Source: Flavobacteriaceae bacterium UBA3339 (GTDB lineage Bacteria > Bacteroidota > Bacteroidia > Flavobacteriales > Flavobacteriaceae). Taken from it: a stretch of 64,000 nucleotides of DNA. The notes beneath the pieces are model-generated. The model saw only the letters and a list, made by a program, of their open reading frames with translations, did not search any database and was not told the DNA's origin. The DNA lies in the NCBI GenBank assembly GCA_002360925.1, contig DERN01000016.1:62001-126000 (forward strand), written 5' to 3'. Shown piece after piece: positions 26,686 through 34,434 of the stretch. Position 1 is the first letter of the stretch. The number at the start of each line of letters is the position of its first letter. A program made the position numbers and the translations under genes.

Positions 26686-27705
26686 ATGATAGATAAAATT
26701 AAAGAACTGATTGGCGAAGCAGAAGCATTTACTACAGAAAGTAAAGATGCTTTAGACGCTTTTAGAATTAAGTTTATTTCTAAAAAAGGATTGATTAACG
26801 AGATCTTTGCCGAATTTAAAAATGTTCCGAACGAGCAAAAGAAAGAATTTGGACAGATTATTAACACCCTGAAAAAAACGGTTGAAGAGAAAATCAAAAC
26901 CATTCAGGAAGCTTTTGAAGCTAAAGAAGAAACAGCTGGTATTTTTGGCGATTTAACGCGCCCGGGAACTCCGATTTCGATTGGTTCTCGCCATCCGATT
27001 TCTTTAGTTCGAAATCAGGTAATCGATATTTTTTCGAATATTGGTTTTAATGTTTCTGAAGGTCCGGAAATTGAAGACGATTGGCATAATTTCGAAGCGT
27101 TGAATTTCCCGGCGCATCATCCGGCACGCGATATGCAGGATACGTTTTTCGTACAAATGAATCCCGATCACTTATTGCGCACGCATACATCGTCGGTTCA
27201 GGTTCGTTATATGGAAAACAACCAACCTCCTATCCGTACGATTTCTCCAGGACGCGTTTTTAGAAATGAAGCTATTTCATCGCGTTCGCATTGTATTTTC
27301 CATCAAGTCGAAGGTTTGTACATTGACAAAGATGTGTCGTTTGCCGATTTAAAACAAACGTTGGCTTATTTTACCAAAGAAATGTTCGGAAAATCTAAAA
27401 TTCGTTTACGTCCGTCGTATTTTCCATTTACAGAACCAAGTGCAGAAGTTGATGTTTATTGGGGATTAAAAACCGAAACCGATTACCGAATTACAAAAGG
27501 AACCGGTTGGTTGGAAATTATGGGATGTGGAATGGTAGATCCGAACGTTTTAAAAGCTTCGAACATAAATCCGGATGAATATTCAGGTTTTGCTTTCGGA
27601 ATGGGATTAGAACGCATGGCAATGTTGTTGTATCAAATCGGCGACATTCGCATGTATTTTGAAAACGATGTACGTTTCTTAGAACAATTCAAATCGAATT
27701 TCTAA
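26686..27705 (+). CDS. pheS: Phenylalanine--tRNA ligase alpha subunit
   Basis: 339-residue catalytic alpha subunit of the class II enzyme that charges tRNA-Phe; it works as an alpha2beta2 tetramer with PheT. An N-terminal coiled coil (about 1-85) precedes the catalytic core. Motif 2 region is SPGRVFRNEAISSRSHCIFHQVEG, seen in parts, and motif 3 is SGFAFGMGLERMAML. HPARDMQDTF and the FPFTEPSAEVDVY substrate motif are intact. pheT is not in this window, so the subunits are unlinked here. A strong bidirectional terminator follows. Confidence 0.97.
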   Translation: MIDKIKELIGEAEAFTTESKDALDAFRIKFISKKGLINEIFAEFKNVPNEQKKEFGQIINTLKKTVEEKIKTIQEAFEAKEETAGIFGDLTRPGTPISIGSRHPISLVRNQVIDIFSNIGFNVSEGPEIEDDWHNFEALNFPAHHPARDMQDTFFVQMNPDHLLRTHTSSVQVRYMENNQPPIRTISPGRVFRNEAISSRSHCIFHQVEGLYIDKDVSFADLKQTLAYFTKEMFGKSKIRLRPSYFPFTEPSAEVDVYWGLKTETDYRITKGTGWLEIMGCGMVDPNVLKASNINPDEYSGFAFGMGLERMAMLLYQIGDIRMYFENDVRFLEQFKSNF

Positions 27706-27720
27706 TAGAAAATTCTATAA

Positions 27721-27754
27721 AAAAACCGCTTTGTAAAATTACAAAGCGGTTTTT
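27721..27754. terminator. Bidirectional terminator between pheS and the PadR operon
   Basis: Perfect 16-bp stem AAAAACCGCTTTGTAA with its complement and a 2-nt spacer, with T tracts on both strands. It ends both pheS and the convergent PadR operon. Confidence 0.9.
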
Positions 27755-27758
27755 TTAT

Positions 27759-28106
27759 TTAAGTGTTTGTTGTTTTGGTTGATGTGTTATTGTAAAACAA
27801 TCGTTTGGGACCTATAAAAAAGAAGACAATTGCTGCTAAAAAGGTTATCAATCCTATTCCGGTAATAAAACCTAAAGCAAATAATAAAACCCAGATAAGC
27901 TTTTCGCCCGATGGCATTTTTTCTGATTTATACATCATATAAAAAGCCAATGCAATAAATACTATGGACGAAAAAAGTCCGATTGCAAGCATGTTGTTTC
28001 CATTAATCGGTCCTATTTCGGCATGCGTTACTTTTAAGATTGCTCCAATAATCAATAGTACAAAACTAAGCGCAAAAGCAATACGGTAAAATTTAAATAA
28101 TTTCAT
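27759..28106 (-). CDS. Small three-helix membrane protein, last gene of the PadR operon
   Basis: 115 residues with three to four hydrophobic helices (about 8-26, 40-58, 70-100) and a short polar Thr/Asn/Lys tail. FKFYRIAFALSFVLLIIGA and MYKSEKMPSGEKLIWVLLF resemble small flavobacterial inner-membrane proteins (loosely like the N-terminal part of GldL), but no function follows from this. The start lies 3 bp after the preceding paralogue, so it is part of the seven-gene PadR unit. Confidence 0.75.
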   Translation of the reverse strand: MKLFKFYRIAFALSFVLLIIGAILKVTHAEIGPINGNNMLAIGLFSSIVFIALAFYMMYKSEKMPSGEKLIWVLLFALGFITGIGLITFLAAIVFFFIGPKRLFYNNTSTKTTNT

Positions 28107-28109
28107 GGT

Positions 28110-28859
28110 TTAAGAATAAAAATGAACGTATTCACGTAAATCTTTTTTAAGTGATTTATGAACTACAAAATAAATGATACTCATATGAATAAGCATAAAT
28201 GTAAGTATTATACTAAGTTTAATGCTATTAGAATGAAAATCATACTCGTCAGCATTAAAAAAGTCCATTGGTTCAATAAAATAACTCATTGCAAAATTAA
28301 TTAAAATTGCCGTAGAACCTGTTTGTACAGCAATAATACGATAACTTAATCCATTAAGTAAAAACTGTTGTTTTATTCCGTTTATTTTATGTGTTTGATA
28401 CATATTAATCAAAACTAAAAACAAACCAAAAAGTAAAACACTTATTGAAATTGTATATTTTACCTCAGAAAACCAATATTCATCTATCATCAATAACTTA
28501 TAAATTACGATACCTATAATTGCAAATAAAAAGATTTTAGGAGAAAGCATCAAACTCTTCATTCCTTGAAGATATTTTTGATTATATCTAGATCTCATTG
28601 CTTTATTTTTAGCAATTTCAAGCTTTTTTAATTCGTTATGCGACCATTTTCTTTGTACAACATAAAAAGCTTGTTTAAAACTCAATTGCTCTTCAATCAT
28701 TAAGTTTTCAATATCCGAAGCAATATGATCTACCATTTCGCATTGAATATCATAATACAAATTCTTTTTATTCATTCTGCCCCACGTATCAAAGAAATTG
28801 ATTTTTTGATTCGCAATCCATTCCGAAATTTGTTGTAATTCTTCTTTCTCTATTTTCAT
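28110..28859 (-). CDS. PadR-linked HAAS-like membrane protein, paralogue 5
   Basis: 249 residues. The N-terminal helical domain (about 1-80) contains the motif shared by all five tandem paralogues, here CEMVDHIASDIENLM followed by SFKQAFYVV. Four membrane helices follow in the C-terminal half, ending with a basic tail. N-terminal helical domains of this kind, encoded beside PadR regulators and ahead of membrane segments, recall the HAAS domain of Firmicutes (DUF1700/DUF1048 type). That assignment rests on layout and a short motif, so it is tentative. Gap to the next paralogue is 3 bp. Confidence 0.8.
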   Translation of the reverse strand: MKIEKEELQQISEWIANQKINFFDTWGRMNKKNLYYDIQCEMVDHIASDIENLMIEEQLSFKQAFYVVQRKWSHNELKKLEIAKNKAMRSRYNQKYLQGMKSLMLSPKIFLFAIIGIVIYKLLMIDEYWFSEVKYTISISVLLFGLFLVLINMYQTHKINGIKQQFLLNGLSYRIIAVQTGSTAILINFAMSYFIEPMDFFNADEYDFHSNSIKLSIILTFMLIHMSIIYFVVHKSLKKDLREYVHFYS

Positions 28860-28862
28860 AAA

Positions 28863-29570
28863 TTAAGCAAATTGATATTTCTGTTCGGTTTCTTTAATAC
28901 TTTGTAACAGTTTAGGTTTTATGATTTTAAAAAACACATAAAAAATTAAAAAGTGAACTAGAACAAAAAATGTTAAAAAGTGCATACCCAACACGGATAA
29001 TCCACTTGAAGTTTCGAAAAACTTACGAAACATATTAAAATACAGGCCACAAAACCCAATAATAGGCAACGAAAACACCGATTGAGCTACCGATTGAATT
29101 AACCAATTTCTTTGTTTGCTTTTTTGTTCTTTTTTAATTCTAATCATAAATCGAAATCCATCTATTGTAAAATAAAGAAACGACATCATTAAAACTGCCA
29201 GTAAAGCTGTTTCGCCCCAATGTTTAAAATATCCCAACAAATTAAAAATCCCTAAATAAAGTGCAACAGTTAAAATAACTTTTGGAATCGATATGAACTT
29301 CAGCACTTCGTTCCAAAGCATTTTGTTATAGTATTTATGTAACTCGGCTTGTTTTTGCTCCACCAAACCTGTGAAACCAAATATCCCGAATTTCTTAAAC
29401 TCGACATTTAAAGCATCTTCAAACGAAATAGCAGGATTCTCTTTCCATTCTGCTTCAATCGCGTTTGCTAAATGATCGACCAATTCTACTTGGACATCGT
29501 AATATTCTACATAATGCTTTTTCGTAAATTCGAATAATTGATCGATTTGTTGTGTAGTTAATTTTTTCAT
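28863..29570 (-). CDS. PadR-linked HAAS-like membrane protein, paralogue 4
   Basis: 235 residues. The N terminus (TTQQIDQLFEFTKKH, then VELVDHLANAIEAEW and SFEDALNVEF) is nearly identical to that of the next gene upstream, while the membrane half differs more. This points to a recent tandem duplication with divergence of the membrane part. Four helices are predicted from about 95 to 215. It overlaps the upstream paralogue by 4 bp (ATGA). Confidence 0.82.
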   Translation of the reverse strand: MKKLTTQQIDQLFEFTKKHYVEYYDVQVELVDHLANAIEAEWKENPAISFEDALNVEFKKFGIFGFTGLVEQKQAELHKYYNKMLWNEVLKFISIPKVILTVALYLGIFNLLGYFKHWGETALLAVLMMSFLYFTIDGFRFMIRIKKEQKSKQRNWLIQSVAQSVFSLPIIGFCGLYFNMFRKFFETSSGLSVLGMHFLTFFVLVHFLIFYVFFKIIKPKLLQSIKETEQKYQFA

Positions 29571-30241
29571 ACAATCTGAAATTTCTGTTCGGTTTGTGTT
29601 ATTTCATTTCTTAATAAAGGAATAACCTTTGTAAATAAAACCACACAAAACAAAATGTATAAAGCTGTTGTAGTTGTTTCGAAAAGCAACCTTGCTGTAC
29701 TTGCATTAAGATGAATATTGGAACTAAAAAACACAATCATCGTTACAGGAATACTATAAAACTGATTACTTAAAGATTGTAAAAGAAACTTGTTTTTTGT
29801 CTTTTTTAATTGACGTGTTTGATAAATCCACATTACGAATGTAAAAACTAAAAGTGTTATTTTTAAACCAAACCATATTATTTCTTTCTGTTCTGTAGGA
29901 TTTTTAAAAAACTGAAATAGCACATAAAATAACATTCCTGTTAGGATTACTTTTGGAATTGAGACAAAATCAATTAATTCGTGTTTTATTAATTTCCAAT
30001 AATGCCTTTCTAAAGCTGCTTGCTTTTGCTCTACTAATCCCGAAAATCCAAAAACGCCAAAGCTTTTATACTCTTTATTTAAAGCATCTTCAAACGAAAT
30101 AGCAGGATTCTCTTTCCATTGTGCTTCAATTGCATTGGCTAAATGATCAACCAGTTCTACCTGAACATCGTAATGTTCTACCAAATGTTTTTTGGTAAAT
30201 TCGAATAATTGATCGATTTGTTGTGTAGTTAGTTGCTTCAT
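29567..30241 (-). CDS. PadR-linked HAAS-like membrane protein, paralogue 3
   Basis: 224 residues. It shares about 85% of its first 80 residues with paralogue 4 (same VELVDHLANAIEAQW and AISFEDALN motifs), followed by four membrane helices. The start codon overlaps the upstream stop by 1 bp (TAATG), the pattern of translational coupling. Both copies keep the GLVEQKQA segment after the helical domain, a marker of the duplication. Confidence 0.82.
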   Translation of the reverse strand: MKQLTTQQIDQLFEFTKKHLVEHYDVQVELVDHLANAIEAQWKENPAISFEDALNKEYKSFGVFGFSGLVEQKQAALERHYWKLIKHELIDFVSIPKVILTGMLFYVLFQFFKNPTEQKEIIWFGLKITLLVFTFVMWIYQTRQLKKTKNKFLLQSLSNQFYSIPVTMIVFFSSNIHLNASTARLLFETTTTALYILFCVVLFTKVIPLLRNEITQTEQKFQIV

Positions 30242-30867
30242 TATTTATTTAATAGCATTTTAAATTTTCGATCGTTTTTAATTTTGTAATAAACAATCAA
30301 ATAATATAACATTAAACTAACCGCTGTAAAACCTGATAATAGTAGCAGAGAAGGGAATTGTTCCATCTTTCTTACCCAATGAATTCCAAAATACAGATAG
30401 AACATAAGTATAAAACTTATGGTAAATAACGCGCCATAAGTACCAGCAACTTTGTTTTTTGAAACAAAAGTATACAATCCTAGAAAAACAAAACTTAAAA
30501 TAGGAATTGCCATTGGTATCACATCCAAGTCTTCTAATAACAAATTGTGATTTGAGTACGGTAAATTATCGTAAATGAAATAAGACAAAATCCAAAGGAA
30601 AATAAATACAGGATTTAAAAAGATATCTTTCAATAATGAAACTCTTTGCGATATTACATTAGTCCATTGGGTTAACTTTTGCGTTTTTAAATAATCTTTT
30701 TGTTCTTCAAAAACTAAATCTGCCGCTTGCAAAAAACTTACATTTTCTTTTTCTTCTATCAAACATAAAATATGGTCTAAAACTTCTATTCTATGATCAA
30801 TGAATGTAAAACCAAAATCAGTCAGCTTTTGATCTACTTGTTGTATTTGTTCTTTCGTCAACTTCAT
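30241..30867 (-). CDS. PadR-linked HAAS-like membrane protein, paralogue 2
   Basis: 208 residues. The shared motif is more divergent here (RIEVLDHILCLIEEKE followed by SFLQAADLVFEEQ), but the layout is the same: about 85 residues of helices, then four membrane segments (near 87-103, 116-132, 142-160, 175-193). Start overlaps the upstream stop by 1 bp (TAATG). Confidence 0.8.
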   Translation of the reverse strand: MKLTKEQIQQVDQKLTDFGFTFIDHRIEVLDHILCLIEEKENVSFLQAADLVFEEQKDYLKTQKLTQWTNVISQRVSLLKDIFLNPVFIFLWILSYFIYDNLPYSNHNLLLEDLDVIPMAIPILSFVFLGLYTFVSKNKVAGTYGALFTISFILMFYLYFGIHWVRKMEQFPSLLLLSGFTAVSLMLYYLIVYYKIKNDRKFKMLLNK

Positions 30868-31514
30868 TACATCACCTTTAAAAGTTGATTTTCTATTTTG
30901 ATGTTTCTTCGCATTAAAATAGTTTTAATCATCAGCGTAATTGTTGCGTAAACAATAGCCGGAAATCCAGGTCGACTTAAAAAATCTCCATCGAAATAAT
31001 TCAATAATATATTAACCACAATACCAATCAAAACTATTGAAAGGTTTACAATTAATTTATCTTCTGCGTACATGCTTAAAACAGTATTGAATCGATTTTT
31101 TTTGAATATTTTTATTAGATAAATTCCTAAAAAACAACCTACTACTCCAATCAAATACATAATAAATGTACCCCACTCCTCTTTTCTAAACAGTTGATCT
31201 AAAAAAAATAAAGCTACAACCAAAGCAATCGTTATGCTATTATATTTCCAATCGAGTTTTCGCCATAAACGAGAAACCATTTTAGGCACCGAATTATGTT
31301 TTGAATTTCTGTCCCAACTAATTTCTGTTTTCCATTTATACAAAATTTTCGATAAAGCTTCGTCAAAAGAAAGTTTTTCGTTTTGCATTAAAAGTTCTAC
31401 ATCCGAAGCAATATGATCTACTAATTCTGTTCGCAAATCATCAAAATTCTCAAACGTATAATGTTTGCGAAGGACATAATCAACTTCTTCTATTTGATCT
31501 TTTGTCAGTTTCAT
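30867..31514 (-). CDS. PadR-linked HAAS-like membrane protein, paralogue 1
   Basis: 215 residues, directly after the PadR gene with a 1-bp TAATG overlap. It carries the helical motif RTELVDHIASDVELLM and SFDEALSKIL, then four membrane helices and a basic C terminus. In PadR/HAAS systems of other phyla the membrane protein is thought to signal to, or be controlled by, the PadR repressor; here only gene order and the motif support this. Confidence 0.82.
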   Translation of the reverse strand: MKLTKDQIEEVDYVLRKHYTFENFDDLRTELVDHIASDVELLMQNEKLSFDEALSKILYKWKTEISWDRNSKHNSVPKMVSRLWRKLDWKYNSITIALVVALFFLDQLFRKEEWGTFIMYLIGVVGCFLGIYLIKIFKKNRFNTVLSMYAEDKLIVNLSIVLIGIVVNILLNYFDGDFLSRPGFPAIVYATITLMIKTILMRRNIKIENQLLKVM

Positions 31515-31858
31515 TAAAAATCTAATTTTAAATTCGGATTTACAATACTCTGCATATTTCGAACAAAATTTTCTAATTCTTCCATGCGCGAAGCCGTTTC
31601 TTTTACTCCGTTTTCTGTGAGTTTATAATATTTTCGAATGCGTCCATCAACACGATCCATTTCCACATCTAAAAAACCTTCTGCTTCCATTTTATGCAAA
31701 GCCGGATACAAAGCGCCTTCGGTAATATTCATTTCGCCTTGTGTAATTTCCTTCACTTTTTGCGTAATTTCATAACCGTACATTTTACCGTTTTGTTCTA
31801 AAAGCTTCATGATAATGGTATTTAGACTTCCTTTGTATAATTGTTGTTGCTTTTTCAT
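31514..31858 (-). CDS. PadR family transcriptional regulator
   Basis: 114 residues of the short PadR type: a winged helix (GSLNTIIMKLLEQNGKMYGYEI, then ITEGALYPALHKMEAEGFL and RIRKYYKLTENG) with a short C-terminal dimerisation helix. PadR proteins are usually repressors of their own operon. A near-perfect promoter and an inverted repeat lie 10-65 bp upstream. It is the first of seven co-directional genes ending at the 27721 terminator. Confidence 0.95.
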   Translation of the reverse strand: MKKQQQLYKGSLNTIIMKLLEQNGKMYGYEITQKVKEITQGEMNITEGALYPALHKMEAEGFLDVEMDRVDGRIRKYYKLTENGVKETASRMEELENFVRNMQSIVNPNLKLDF

Positions 31859-31868
31859 ATCTTGTTTA

Positions 31869-31891
31869 TATACTTATGATCGTTAGGTATA
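31869..31891. promoter_or_regulatory. Candidate PadR operator
   Basis: Inverted repeat TATACTTA-N7-TAGGTATA with one mismatch, directly downstream of the -7 box, so it would cover the start of transcription. The right half (GTTAGGTAT) recurs at 31925-31933, just upstream of the -33 element. Confidence 0.55.
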
Positions 31892-31892
31892 G

Positions 31893-31923
31893 CAAATATA
31901 CATATTAATCTTATACATCCAAA
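31893..31923 (-). promoter_or_regulatory. Promoter of the PadR operon
   Basis: On the minus strand TTTG (31923-31920), 19 bp, then TATATTTG (31900-31893): a full match in both elements and spacing to the Bacteroidota promoter, 34 bp before the PadR ATG. Confidence 0.7.
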
Positions 31924-31988
31924 TGTTAGGTATGTTTTTTTAAAACGTTTGAAATGACAAAAATCATTATCAAGCCATTTCATTTTTG

Positions 31989-31996
31989 TATTTTTG
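31989..31996 (+). promoter_or_regulatory. -7 box candidate for the PaaE-like reductase
   Basis: TATTTTTG, full consensus, 19 bp before the ATG at 32016. Confidence 0.5.
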
Positions 31997-32015
31997 CAGA
32001 AACAACTAAAATCAA

Positions 32016-33062
32016 ATGTCAAGATTTCATACACTTAAAGTAAAAGATATTAGAACAGAAACTCCATTGGCAGTTTCTATCGCTTTTGAAGTTCCCGCTG
32101 ATTTAGCAACGGATTATCAGTTCGAAGCCGGACAATATGTAACTATAAAAGCTATTATTAACGGAGAAGAAATTCGTCGTTCTTATTCAATCAGTTCCGC
32201 TCCATCGAGCAACGAATTACGCGTTGTGGTAAAAGCTGTTGAAAATGGTATTTTTTCGAATTATGCTAAAAACCAATTGAAAGTTGGCGATAATTTAGAA
32301 GTAGGAATTCCGGAAGGAAAATTTGTTGTTGAAAATCGTGATGCTAAAATATTTGTCGCTTTTGCCGCAGGAAGTGGAATTACACCAATTATTTCGATCA
32401 TTAAAGATGTATTGGAAAAGAAAGATGACACTACTTTTATTCTGATTTATGGCAATAAAACGATCGAAGACACGATTTATTTTAACGAAATTAATGCGTT
32501 GCAACAACAGTATTTAGGTCGCTTTTTTGTTCATTATACATTTACAAAAGCAAATCCTGACGGTTCGTTATTTGGAAGAATTGAACGTTCTACTGTAAAC
32601 TTTGTTTTGAAAAACAAACACAGCGAAAAACGTGTAGAAGAATACTTTCTTTGCGGACCTGAAGATATGATTAAAAAGGTAACCGATGTTTTGAAAGAAA
32701 ACGGTGCTGCAGAAGAACAAATTCATTATGAATTGTTTACAACAAGTTCTACAAACGGAGAAATTCCTGTTTCTGGCGAAGGAATGGTAAAAGTAACGGT
32801 TTTAGTCGATGATGTTGAAACAACTTTTAACATGCCAAGAACCGAAAATATCTTAAGCGCAGCTTTAAAACACGGAGTTGACGCGCCGTATTCGTGCCAA
32901 GGTGGAATTTGCAGTTCTTGTATGTGCAGAACTATAAAAGGATCGGCAGAAATGAAAACAAATCACATTTTAATGGACGATGAAGTGGAAGAAGGTTTAT
33001 TACTAGCTTGTCAATCTTATGTTACTTCAGACGAAATTTATGTAGATTTTGACGATGTTTAA
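32016..33062 (+). CDS. PaaE-like ferredoxin/NADPH oxidoreductase
   Basis: 348 residues with three parts: an FAD-binding barrel (about 5-105; RRSYSISSAP), an NAD(P)-binding domain (about 108-235; FAAGSGITPIISI and FLCGPEDM), and a C-terminal plant-type [2Fe-2S] ferredoxin (about 260-348) with the ligand pattern SCQGGICSSCMC and a fourth Cys in LLACQSY. The architecture is that of PaaE, the electron-transfer subunit of phenylacetyl-CoA epoxidase, but no other paa gene is nearby, so it is more likely a general oxidoreductase of this fold. Single gene with its own promoter box and terminator. Confidence 0.9.
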   Translation: MSRFHTLKVKDIRTETPLAVSIAFEVPADLATDYQFEAGQYVTIKAIINGEEIRRSYSISSAPSSNELRVVVKAVENGIFSNYAKNQLKVGDNLEVGIPEGKFVVENRDAKIFVAFAAGSGITPIISIIKDVLEKKDDTTFILIYGNKTIEDTIYFNEINALQQQYLGRFFVHYTFTKANPDGSLFGRIERSTVNFVLKNKHSEKRVEEYFLCGPEDMIKKVTDVLKENGAAEEQIHYELFTTSSTNGEIPVSGEGMVKVTVLVDDVETTFNMPRTENILSAALKHGVDAPYSCQGGICSSCMCRTIKGSAEMKTNHILMDDEVEEGLLLACQSYVTSDEIYVDFDDV

Positions 33063-33085
33063 AAAACTATTTCTAGATAAAATAA

Positions 33086-33113
33086 AAAAGCAGGATTTTA
33101 AAATCCTGCTTTT
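33086..33113. terminator. Bidirectional terminator between the PaaE-like gene and purD
   Basis: Perfect palindrome centred on GCAGGATTTTAAAATCCTGC with T tracts on both strands, between convergent genes. Confidence 0.88.
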
Positions 33114-33116
33114 GTT

Positions 33117-34388
33117 TTATAAATCAAAACCTAAATCGGTTCTGTAATAGCTTTTATCGAATTTAATCTTTTCTACATTCTCGTACGATTGTTTTAAAGC
33201 TTCTTTGAAGTCTTTTCCGTACGAAGTAACCGCTAAAACACGTCCGCCATTTGTTACCACTTTTCCGTCTTTTTCGGTAGTTCCTGCATGAAAAACAATG
33301 GAATTTTCAACTTGATCTAAACCAGAAATTTCTTTTCCTTTCTCGTAATCTTCAGGATATCCGCCCGAAACCATCATTACAGTTGTTGCAGCACGTTCGT
33401 CGATTTCTAAGATTGCATTTTCTAAGGTTTGATTTGCAACTGCTTCGAAAAGTGTCACAATATCCGATTTTAAACGTGGCATTACCACTTCGGTTTCTGG
33501 ATCTCCCATTCGAACATTGTATTCAATCACAAACGGATCGTTTCCAACTTTTATCAATCCAATAAAAACAAATCCTTTGTATTCGATCTTGTCGGCTTTT
33601 AACCCGTTAATTGTAGGTATTACAACACGATCTTCGACCTTTTTCATGAATTCCTCATCAGCAAACGGAACTGGAGAAACAGCTCCCATTCCACCTGTAT
33701 TTAAACCAGTATCTCCTTCGCCAATTCGTTTATAATCTTTTGCTGTTGGAAGAATTTTATATGATTTTCCGTCTGTTAAAACAAAGCACGAAAGTTCAAT
33801 TCCATCTAAAAACTCCTCGATAACCACTTTCGAAGAAGCATCACCAAACTTCGCATCAACCAACATATTTCTTAATTCTTCTTGCGCTTCATTAAGATCG
33901 TTTAAAATCAAAACTCCTTTTCCGGCTGCCAAACCATCGGCTTTTAACACATAAGGAGCTTTTAATGTTGTTAAAAACTGACATCCATTTTCAACTGTAT
34001 CTTTTGTAAAAGCTTCATATTTCGCTGTCGGAATATTATTTTTTACCAAAAACTGTTTGGCAAATTCTTTACTTCCTTCTAATTCAGCTCCATGTTTAGA
34101 AGGTCCAATAACCGCCATTTTATTCAACCGATCATCGTTTTTAAAGAAATCGTAAATTCCTTTTACCAACGGATCTTCAGGACCAACAACCACCATTTTA
34201 ATATCGTTCTCTAGAACAAATTGTTTTACAGCTTCAAAATCTGTAGGATTTATGGCAACATTTTTAGCAATTTGCGCAATTCCAGCATTTCCTGGTGCTA
34301 CAAAAAGCTGTGTACATTTTGGACTTTGAGTAATTTTCCAAGCAAGCGCATGTTCTCTTCCGCCTGAGCCTAAAAGTAAAATATTCAT
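33117..34388 (-). CDS. purD: Phosphoribosylamine--glycine ligase
   Basis: 423-residue GAR synthetase, second step of purine synthesis: phosphoribosylamine, glycine and ATP give glycinamide ribonucleotide. ATP-grasp features are clear: N-terminal ILLLGSGGREHALAW, the PSKHGAELEGSKEFAK segment, VLKADGLAAGKGV, and EYNVRMGDPETEVVMPR in the catalytic part. Length is standard. It stands alone with its own -7 box and a shared terminator. Confidence 0.97.
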   Translation of the reverse strand: MNILLLGSGGREHALAWKITQSPKCTQLFVAPGNAGIAQIAKNVAINPTDFEAVKQFVLENDIKMVVVGPEDPLVKGIYDFFKNDDRLNKMAVIGPSKHGAELEGSKEFAKQFLVKNNIPTAKYEAFTKDTVENGCQFLTTLKAPYVLKADGLAAGKGVLILNDLNEAQEELRNMLVDAKFGDASSKVVIEEFLDGIELSCFVLTDGKSYKILPTAKDYKRIGEGDTGLNTGGMGAVSPVPFADEEFMKKVEDRVVIPTINGLKADKIEYKGFVFIGLIKVGNDPFVIEYNVRMGDPETEVVMPRLKSDIVTLFEAVANQTLENAILEIDERAATTVMMVSGGYPEDYEKGKEISGLDQVENSIVFHAGTTEKDGKVVTNGGRVLAVTSYGKDFKEALKQSYENVEKIKFDKSYYRTDLGFDL

Positions 34389-34412
34389 ATCGTTGTGTTG
34401 AAGTTTTAGCTA

Positions 34413-34420
34413 CAAAAATA
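34413..34420 (-). promoter_or_regulatory. -7 box candidate for purD
   Basis: TATTTTTG on the minus strand, 24 bp before the purD ATG, in the short gap after the sugar transferase gene. Confidence 0.45.
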
Positions 34421-34434
34421 CGTTTTTAAAATCA

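Noticed and set aside
32016..33062. A phenylacetate degradation gene cluster
   Set aside because: Only the PaaE-like reductase fold is present; no paaA-D, paaG, paaH or paaK gene is near it.
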